Shown here: in pieces, positions 24,838 to 34,182 of the stretch
Layout of the letters: every line of letters begins with the position of its first letter
Position numbering within the stretch: the stretch's first letter is position 1
Assembly: GCA_024741835.1 (NCBI GenBank)
Contig: JAENRP010000028.1
Location: 159,047 to 223,046, forward strand
Direction: 5' to 3'
Source: Diplocarpon mali
Taxonomy: Eukaryota; Ascomycota; Leotiomycetes; Helotiales; Drepanopezizaceae
DNA: 64,000 bases
Translations under genes and position numbers: made by a program
The notes under the pieces: model-generated
The model's database searches: none
What the model saw: only the letters and a program-made list of their open reading frames with translations
Told to the model about the DNA's origin: nothing

Positions 24838-25911
24838 TGCGAAGTGTTCTGCTTTGTCCTTGGAGTTGAGGAGAAGAGAGGGGGGGGAATATACATAGAT
24901 GTTCAGGGAAGAGACGAGGAGAGAGAGGATAGAGAGAGTCGACAGGTAATAGTGTGCCCGTGGTAAGACTTCCGTGGTGAAACTGTACTTGCGGGGGACA
25001 AAAAGGGAAACTTGCTTCTGGCGCAATGATTGCTCCGAGCGCCGACGGTAGTGTGGCCTAGCCTAGAGAGGCGCCGGTGACAGTCAGCGACATCGAGGCA
25101 GCTGAGGTTATAATACGCCGGCGACGAGGCCAAAGAGATATCCGGAGGCGGACGCTGTTTGACGTTGCCTTGGACTCTTTACTTGCAGACTCTGTCTGTG
25201 GTGTTGTTGATTCCGTCTGTCAACGCATGGACCGCTCGGGGACTAGGACGAAGGATCATAAGAAATAGCAAAAGAAAGGAAAAAGAAGCAAGAAGAGTGG
25301 TTCAAGGAGGCGGCATGCTACGGTGTACTGCGAGTGTAGAAGTCGGAATGGTGTATACGGGTTGAAGCTAATATATATCGTCGGAAGTCAAGGGTTGAAG
25401 GTCTGGCCAGTGATAACACGACCAGGCGCAGCACACGAGTACTGCATTGGTGGTAGGACAACCAGGTTTTCCTTGGTAGATTTGTGTGCTTTGTATTGGA
25501 GAATCATGGAACATTTCGGATTCGCAAGTCACTGCGCGGATGAGTTTCACATGCTGGTATTGACAACCTTGAAAATAGAAATCTTAAACTCATAGGCTGG
25601 GGCCTTAACCCCGACTGCCAAACTCCCCGAATTAGCAAAACACGCCCCTCGCTTACACCACCATCTTGGAAGTCAAAATTCGAGAGCCAGGCTGCTGCTC
25701 TCTACCCTTTACAATTGCGATCATGGCGGAGAAACAGGCATGTTTTCTTTTATTTTCGTGAGACTTGGTTCCTCCAAGTTACATGACTAAACAGTTACTT
25801 GTAAACAACCAGCAGGTAGCCATCTTGCGCAGAGTCGCACGACATGATCGTCACTTTTTGTTGATAGCCGGCCCTCACCTAAAGCCCGGCCAAGCAATAG
25901 TAGAGCCTACC
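24838..25911. other. Intergenic, no gene seen
   Basis: This region holds the MAPEG promoter and the 3' flank of the damaged transporter gene. A short open frame begins at about 25723 (MAEKQ...) but ends within 13 codons. No conserved domain was found on either strand. Confidence 0.5.
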
Positions 25912-27817
25912 TCAGTACCGGTAAAGTATCTTGACCTCTCCTGCGCTTCCACCGCTGACCCTCCTGCGATTGAGCAGTCCGTAGTAGAGTCTCAGGCCGA
26001 CACGCCCTGCTGCGACGAAGAACAGCAGCCCGGCATTTGTCCCTGCGATCAACATATCTGAGTCAGTATAAATTCTTCGACACGTGCAACAGGATAAATA
26101 CAAGGCCCGGTATTGCGTCTCACCGGACAAGCTTTACACGAATGATACATCCTGAGAGCAATGAGGCAAGGAATGTAGCTTACAATGGCCAGTAGGATAC
26201 CCTTGCTTCGCCTCATCCGCTTTGTAGTTCCACACACCCGCGATCTGACCGGACGCACCAACAGAGATGTTAATCGCTATCGCCAATTCCACAGCCCCAG
26301 TACTATACAGATTAGACGACAGCCATCCAAGCAATGGAGGGATGCAAGAGAAAGCACCGGAAGCTGCGACGATCAAGCCCCCGTACCAAGGATGGTACGC
26401 ATCGGCCGGTAGCACTGCAGAAGCCAAGAACCCAAATGCACCGATCGTCGAGAACATGGCTGCGTGGACGCCGCGCGCGTTAAAGCGGTCTGCGGAGTAA
26501 GAGGCGAGGATCGTGACGACGTATGCTACTGCGTATGGAGGGCCTAGGCCGGCAGTGATACTTGGTTACTTGGTGTGAAGAGAGACAGACTCGAGAATGA
26601 TGCGGAGATGCCAAAGTAGATCTGCATGCCAAGTCAGACGAGGCAACAGAGCTTGACAAGGCAGAGATGTACGTACGGCACAATGAGCGCAGAGACGCCA
26701 GTCAGTCAACGTCTCTCTCGCATGAGCCCAAGTCAAACCTCCATCGTGGCCGTGAGATGCCCCGAACTGGAGACGAGCAGCAGCTAGCGCCTTCTCTTCT
26801 GCACTCAGCCACTTGGAGGTTTCCGGGTAACCTGACAGAAAGAAAAACACAAGCACAGATGACAAGCACGAAGGTATGCCCTCAAGGATGAACAGCCAGC
26901 GCCACGCTGAATGACCAGCGGCCCAATCCATGTGGCCTACCCCATAGGCGATGACAACACCAAAGGCACCAGCCAGAGTTGCCGAGGCCAGGATGAATGC
27001 CACTCGAATGGAGCGTTCTTCGGTGCGATACCAGAATGTGAGGTAATAGACGAGTCCTGGGAAGAGACCTGCAATCGATTAGGGATGAGCGTGTACCAAG
27101 CGAGGGACATAACAACTTCGAACATCCCCAAGAGGAATCGGACGAACGTGACGCCTGCGAAGTTCTGCACTCCACCAAGACCGATCGTCGCAACGTTCCT
27201 ACCTGCCGTAGAGTCAGTGACGTGAGCTCTTTACGGAAAGGAATCGTACTTGCCAGGAAAACATCAGAAACGAAATCCATCTATTCGGACTGAGTTCATT
27301 CAGCAGGTAGTTGGACGGAACCTCGAAAATAGCATAAGCTACAAGGAACACCATCAATGCGATGCTGTGCCCGATGATCAGTCAAGGCGAAGAATCGTGG
27401 CAGAGCTACTGACATGTACTGGTAGTTCGCCATATGGGTTTCCAAGAGAAGGTCATCATGAGTCGCCGCGTCGAGTGTTTTCGCATTACCTAATGAGCCT
27501 GATCAGCCCAGTCCTTGAAGCAGTATCGGGGCTGGTGTTGTACCTATATTTGAGCGATCTAGGTAACAGAGCAGATAAATCGCTGCACAGAGAGGAACAA
27601 TCCTCAGATCTTGCTTCCGCAGTAGAGCTCTATCTTCCGCGGTCTGTTCACTGTCTGTCTCAGCAACCACCCCGGACTCATCTGAAAATCTTCCGTAAGC
27701 CTTTCTCGAGTCGTAGCGTCCCACAAATTGCGCAATGAACGTAATTGCGGCTTCTTTTCCAGCCTTAATATCATTCTCTCTCACAGCCGTCTTGGGTAAA
27801 GCCTTTGCATAAGACAT
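25912..27817 (-). pseudogene. MFS transporter, allantoate permease (Dal5) family, with disabling lesions
   Basis: Exons joined in phase from 27817 encode an anion:cation symporter-type MFS protein. Exon 1 (27817-27544) carries VPLCAAIYLLCYLDRSNIG. Exon 2 (27489-27414) follows, then exon 3 (27364-27254, FEVPSNYLLNELSPNRW), exon 4 (27198-27113, GVQNFAGVTFVRFLLGMFEV), exon 5 (27068-26677, LFPGLVYYLTFWYRTEERS, GHSAWRWLFILEG) and exon 6 from 26621 (YFGISASFSSLSLFTP). Later exons contain GWLSSNLYSTGAVELAIAI and end NRRR...LYRY. Lesions: (1) the donor after exon 4 reads TTATGT where phase demands GTATGT at 27112; (2) an 8-bp direct duplication ACCAAGTA at 26574-26559 shifts frame between LFTP and SITAGLG; (3) about eleven codons expected between GLG and PPYAVAYVV are absent. 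Exon 3 also uses a GC donor (GCAAGT). Known relatives import allantoate, nicotinate or other small carboxylates at the plasma membrane. Confidence 0.75.
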
Positions 27818-28983
27818 TTTCTCTATGCTTGCTACTTTCTGACACGACGCAGAAGAGAGATGTGCGGCGAGAATCCCATGGTGGGAGCACGAGCGCGCCA
27901 GTTTACTCGTTTTGCGAGCTGCGGAGAAAGTGGATGTGGAGCGATGCAGCTTCACCCGCTTTACTCCCTGCAGTCGACTTTACTCAAGCATCTTAACCTC
28001 ATTTGTGCGTTGCTTGTGGGTTTAACTATCCGCTTGAAAGCTTGGCTGCAACAAGGTTACAAGTAGTGAGAGACTCGAATACATCCGTGGGCAGATCCTA
28101 TAGAGCGCGGCGGAGATGAGTGTGACTGTGACGCAGCGTCAATTGACATGGACCAGCTTGGTCGGGATTTGCTTAATCTCTGGGGTCTGTTCCAGATCAA
28201 GCAAGTAAATCAGCCAACACGTTTTGGAGGCACTCGGCAGCTTGCTTGCTAATAATAAGAGAGTGCACTAAGTCATACCAGACAGCCTCGTAGAACAAAT
28301 GACATAAAGACCCTGAAATTCCAAAGGATGATGTACAAATATTGACCAGGCCATGATGTCAGTAGGCCTTGTCCTGCGTCAATAGGAAAACACCCCTTGG
28401 GTTGACGAAGACTATGTCTTCTGGACACTTGATATTTTTAATGCGCAAAGTCTAACTCGTAAGGCGGTGATTGCAGTATCAACTAATCTGTGGATAGTGT
28501 CTGGTGTCCTGATGCATCAATGATGGGTTATCATTGCTTGCAATCAGGGAGTGAGAAGTTTTCAAAAGGATCAATAGCATCTCATGAGCTGAAGATCATC
28601 GTAGTCGCAACATGAGTATAGGCAAGCTTGAGCCTTTTCGCAACAGCTCCTGTGCTGATGAATGCTCTGAAGAAACAAGTAGAAAGAAAGACCCATACGT
28701 CTGTCTGTACGAGAGGTAAGCCTCGAAGATGCTCATGCAGCGCAGAACAAAAATGGATCAGAATCAGATAAATTTCATTAATGCACCGCAAACGCCGCCG
28801 TTGTGGACACGCTTCCCCTGGCCTTCATAGCGTAACGAGGTACATTACCTATGGCAAACTTCATTCTCGAACTTCTCCAGCATACGACTTGCCCACTAAT
28901 GTGACGGGTTTCCTTGATACGCATCGTAATATTGTAAGATTCCCGCACTCCTCGTGCTGTGTAGTAAGATTATCTTAGATTCA
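27818..28983. other. Intergenic, no gene seen
   Basis: This 1.2-kb spacer lies between the transporter start and the zinc-knuckle gene stop. An upstream in-frame ATG at 27955 could extend the transporter by 46 residues, but those residues are not conserved-looking. Nothing else could be supported. Confidence 0.45.
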
Positions 28984-29903
28984 CTAGAATTTCAAGGATT
29001 TTCTGGGAGGACCATCGTCGCCTCCCAAGTAGCCCCGCTTGGTCTTGGGACAGTCTTTTTTGTAGTGTGGCCCACCACAGCTGTAACAAGACACACCTGC
29101 TGGGACTTGCTGTGTCCTCTCTTGCTTCCCGCTGAGACTCGTCAGTCCGTTAAGGTTGACCATCTCTTTCTTCCTCTTTTTGGCCGCTCCCTCTGATCCT
29201 GATATGGCAGCGCGCTTCTTAACCTTGCGCTCTGCTCTAGCTTGATCCGTCGCCTCTTGACGCGAAGCTTTGATCAGAGCACTTGTAGGATCGTCCGAGC
29301 CGTCATCTGGTTCGGATTTATCATCTTCATCTTCGTCGTCACCTTCGGGTTCGGAACTCTCTAATGTGGGATCCTGTTGCTTCTGCGCTGGTCAGCACCT
29401 GATTTTTATTTTGCAGTGTCACAACTTACCTCCAAGGTTCTATTGAACCTACCAAAGCTCCTCCTTCCAATTGTTGTAGGGACATCCTCCGAGCTATCAT
29501 CCAAAAATCTGGCCTGTGAGGGAGAAGCGTCAAGATTTGCGAATCCCGTCTGGACCACTCGCAAGGCCAAGATTGGTGAGGGCGCGGAGTGACATTGGTC
29601 TTCGAAGCTCAAGACCCATCTTGTGTCACCTGCCTCTATGGCCTGCTTCTCCAAAGCAGCCTGACGTTTGGCTTCCTCGCTTGCCAGCGCAGCTTCAACA
29701 GCTTTTCGGTCCGCAAGTATATCAACGTCGACTTTCCCAGGCGTAGAGGCAGAATCGGTCCGTCGGCGCTTTTGGGCAGGCTCTTCTGGGGTGGACGGAG
29801 CAGCAGATAGAGAAGAATGCGCTGCCCTCTGCATAAATTTCATAGTCAAGAGCCGGGAAGACATCGATTTTGGCGCACCGCCGGGACTGCTCGCGGTGGA
29901 CAT
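28984..29903 (-). CDS. MPP6-like protein with C-terminal zinc knuckle (nuclear RNA surveillance)
   Basis: Exons 29903-29430 and 29382-28984 total 873 bases, 290 aa. The N-terminus SSRLLTMKFMQRAA is the MPP6 motif that in yeast Mpp6 docks onto the nuclear exosome core. The middle is acidic and disordered (EPEGDDEDEDDKSEPDDGSDD) with a basic bipartite NLS-like KKRAAISGSEGAAKKRKK. The C-terminus carries a CCHC knuckle CYSCGGPHYKKDC (CX2CX3HX4C, one residue shorter than the retroviral type) followed by a basic tail. From the combination I infer an exosome cofactor binding structured RNA in the nucleus. The acceptor at GCGCAG (29383-29388) is chosen over a nearer CCAG because only it keeps frame. 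The gene is divergent from NDUFS6 with 276 bases between starts. Confidence 0.8.
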
Positions 29904-30179
29904 CTTGTAGGTGGTGAGAGGTTAGATCTTGGGGCAGAGAGTGCAAACTACCTGCTATCCAACAAGTAGGACAATTTTTTATTAACCTGTCTCGTTAGTT
30001 GCTACACAGAGGGCAAACAGCTCAAGGCTCGACCTTGGACGTTGCTGTGTGGGAGCAGGGCTTGACAGGCAATGAATTTATTAAAAATGCTTAGTCAGTC
30101 AGCATCTCTACCGAGCTCCAAACGACAACGCCAGTGCCATCACCATGAGTAGCGATCTACCACTTAGATCACCAACACA

Positions 30180-30995
30180 ATGCTTTCCCCCGCCAGATCG
30201 ATAGCTGCGCAGCGGCTATCAAAGGCGGTTTGTCTCTCGACGAGGCGAGCCTATGCCTTTTCCGCAAACGATGCGCAGGAGATTAACACGTCGGAATCCT
30301 CCAAGCCGGCCCAGAACGTCTCCAAGACCAACGAGCTTCCCATGGAAACACCACATCGAGAGACTCGTCTGCAAGAAAACGCCGCGGATGCTGAGAAATT
30401 TAGGGCTCAACAGGCGCCCAACAGGAGCGCTGTGTGGTCACGAAGTCAGAATCCTAGGGCCAAGGCTATGTCAGGACCCAGGTTCGAGCAGACGATTATG
30501 GGAATGCAGGTCAGCACAATCTTTAGATGAAGCTTCTGGAATTGGCTTCGTCTTGCGCCTCTGATTTCCCGCTGTTCATGGGCTAACTTTTCGCAGCCTG
30601 CCCCTCAAGCCGCAATCGAATTGATCCACAAGCAGCCTGTTCGATTGACACACGATCGAATGGTATCTTGTGACGGGGGCGGTGGACCATTGGGACACCC
30701 AAGAATCTTCATCAACACCGACAAGCCCCAGATCTGCATGTGTACATATTGCGGTCTTCCATTTGTACGTTGCCCTCGCAATCAGGTCTCCGGACAGACT
30801 TCTCTATGATTCCTTTTTCATGCCAGTCGATTCACAGCAATCTGCTGTTGCTGATATACCTCACAGGCCAATGAGCACCACCGAGCGCATCTTGAGTCTC
30901 TTCCAGACACCGCGTATCCCCTGGCTCCCAAAGGTAATACTGTTGAAATCCCCGAATCGCAGCGAATTACAGGTGAGGCTCTCGGTCAGAGATGA
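30180..30995 (+). CDS. Mitochondrial complex I zinc-binding subunit NDUFS6 (13-18 kDa)
   Basis: Exons 30180-30509, 30597-30764 and 30867-30995 total 627 bases, 208 aa. The N-terminus is Arg/Ser/Ala-rich and lacks acidic residues (MLSPARSIAAQRLSKAVCLSTRRAYAFS), a typical matrix import presequence. The zf-CHCC domain follows late: VSCDGGGGPLGHPRIFINTD then CMCTYCGLPFANEHH, giving the Cys/His/Cys/Cys zinc site. The chain ends with ESQRITGEALGQR. The subunit sits at the interface of the N and Q modules of NADH:ubiquinone oxidoreductase and is required for late assembly. It lies 472 bases upstream of the co-oriented CFIm25 gene. Confidence 0.93.
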
Positions 30996-31467
30996 TTGCG
31001 GCTCGGTTGGAGTTGAGGGATGTTGTTATTGTGAATATGAAAGACTTTTCCAAGTTCCTGGTATCCACTATATCTCTGACGTGCTCTCCCATCTTTCCGC
31101 TGGCAAAACAAAGCACGCTGCAACTAGGCAGAGCTCCAGCAGTATTTTGAGTCCGCAGCAAGCACCCTGATCTCGATTGAGTATGTACTGGCTACAACTC
31201 CGCGATAAAATTAAAACCATGAATAGACGAGAACAGGTAACTAATCTGAAGAGGGATCCTTACCCTTGTCACAAATTTAGTCACATAGTTCAATATTAGT
31301 TACTCTATCAGAGAGAGCACTGCAACATCACTGATCAAGTCGTCAGCCCAAGTGACTAGCCGTCCACGCTCGAGACCGAACGAGCACACCGCCTCCGTAT
31401 TCTGCCGTGAGCTACCTCGAGCTCTCAACATCCTCCTCCGTACAACTTACCTTCCATAACACTGAAG
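30996..31467. other. NDUFS6-CFIm25 spacer
   Basis: It contains the terminator of the first gene and the promoter of the second. The part 31160-31320 is AT-rich. No gene seen. Confidence 0.5.
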
Positions 31468-32324
<857 letters not shown>

Positions 32325-32659
32325 AGCGATGATCTTTGACGGCATGGAATGGCGTTGGAGGGTTGGCAAAACAGCTTGGGTCATCTGGATGTGATACCAT
32401 ACAAGGGTTTCTGGTCGGGTATGAAAAGATCTCTGCCAGATCCGCAGAGATTTGGACTGCCAATGTCTCTACGATCAATGAGAAAACGAATCGCACACGT
32501 ACCATCAACTACTGCTTCGAACGTGGGGGATCTGCCCAGTTTTCATTGTAGAGATGAATGCTAGCGCCTCCCAGTAGTATCCCGTCCAGGTATCACTAGA
32601 TCACCCTTAACTCCAGCAAAAATACCGTCGATTATCAGACCACCACACCCCCGACTCCC
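32325..32659. other. Convergent 3' spacer
   Basis: A short spacer between the ends of CFIm25 and the YjbQ-family gene. It presumably holds both 3' UTRs and poly(A) sites. Nothing else seen. Confidence 0.5.
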
Positions 32660-33436
32660 TACATTTTTTCCCCCTGGATAGTAGCGACGACCTTCCTCTG
32701 GTGCTTACTAGCCCTAAACTCCAAGTACCAAATTCCTTGCCATGTGCCCGTCGCTAACTTGCCATCTCGGATGGGAATCGTGACACTGGCGCCGATCAGA
32801 GCGCTCTTGATGTGTGCCTGTGTTCATCAGCTCCAGCCCACTCTTCGCACCCCAATACCAGCATCCAGGTCCAAGAACTCGACATCCCATCCACGCTCTC
32901 CGATCCCGCCGTGACATGTGTGCGTGCGTGCAGAAGATATGGGGTAGACGTGGGCTGTCGGCCTAGAAAGATGTACGTACGGGCATGTCATCCAGCCCCT
33001 CCGCGCTGTGTCTATACACCGTACCGTTCCTATCCTCGGGCGCGATCCGATCCAGCGCATCGCTCATGTCCGCCCTCACGTCCTCGTCCCAGTTCTCGTT
33101 CAGGCTCAGCGCGCAGCTCGTGTGCTGGATGAAAAGGTGGAGCAGCCCGACCTTGAACTGCCTGATCTCGGGCAGCTCTTTGAGGATCGTGTCGGTGACG
33201 AGGTAGCTGCCGCGGGACCTGGCCGGCAGGGTCAGGGACTGAGGGAGTCAGTATCTTGCATCCCCGGTTCCGGCTCGTTCTGTTCTCGGGTTGGAAGTTT
33301 GGCGTGCTGGGGTGGGGGAGGAGAGAGGGTGCGATGTGTGGAGGGATACTCATGTGCACTGCACGCTCCCTAGACAATCGCAAGAGGGAACGAGGTCTGG
33401 GAATCGGGGGATACTCGCTTTCTGGGACCAAGACAT
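32660..33436 (-). CDS. YjbQ/UPF0047 family protein
   Basis: The core exon 33238-32981 encodes SLTLPARSRGSYLVTDTIL, VGLLHLFIQHTSCALSLNENW, DEDVRADMSDALDRIAPED and YRHSAEGLDDMP. The next exon from 32817 gives AHIKSALIGASVTIPI and GTWQGIWYLEFRASKH, with a conserved end (TIQGEK) at about 32660. This is the UPF0047/YjbQ fold with the metal-binding HTSCAL and HSAEGLDDMPAH blocks. Bacterial members have weak thiamine-phosphate synthase activity and the fungal role is unknown. The first exon appears to be only MSWSQK (33436-33419), joined through an intron whose donor reads GCGAGT, a GC donor. My hand-summed exons are one base short of a multiple of three near the 3' end (32690-32710), so the last 15 codons need checking against reads. 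Confidence 0.8.
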
Positions 33437-34182
33437 GCTGCGGAGTGGTGCTGGTTTTGAGAGGTAGGTACTCGGCGATACGAGGTCAAGAGGTACGGTC
33501 CAGAGGCGATGGAAAATACTGGGAAAGAGGGCGACCAGGAGGAAAAAGCACAATAGAACGGTGGCTGTTAAGGAACTGGGAGTGGTGGTTGGAGATGGCA
33601 TTTGTCGTTAAGACGAGGCAAAGAGGGTTCACCTGTGATTCGAGGCGGGGTGGGACTGGACGTCATGCGGTAGGGATCGATATAGTGTCGAGGGGTTGTG
33701 CTCTGGACATCTTGGACGTAGGAGTGGATTTCCCAACAGGCTTGCAACCGAACAATTCAGTTGTGGTCTTGAGAGTAATTGTGATGTTTCTTGTCACCAT
33801 TCCCAGATCGAGCCCACAGATCCCCATAAAGACCTGTGATCTGTCCCGCCGGACGAAATTGGAAAACTCGGCTCATTGCAATAATTTCTGCTATTGAATG
33901 CTGCGCTATGTTTCAAGCACAAAGGCTGCCTCCCCCTTCCTTTTCCCTCGCTAAAAGCTGAGATGCAAATTTTAATCGATATTTCTAAAGCAGATAACCC
34001 GCCATAAGATAGGCTCTCCAAGCATCAAGACGAGTGAGAAGTTATGTCATGAGGAGAGGGATCCTGCGGGAAACTTCTCCAGCGACAGCTTCCCAAACAA
34101 GCTCGAGCTCGATGGAGTAAAAAGCAAATATATCCTCAGATCCGTAACTGCGTGGGTTGGAAACTTTCCCAGATACCTCGCC
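33437..34182. other. Intergenic, no gene seen
   Basis: This spacer is upstream of the YjbQ gene and downstream of the Gly/Trp-repeat gene, which lies on the same strand. No conserved coding sequence on either strand. Confidence 0.5.
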
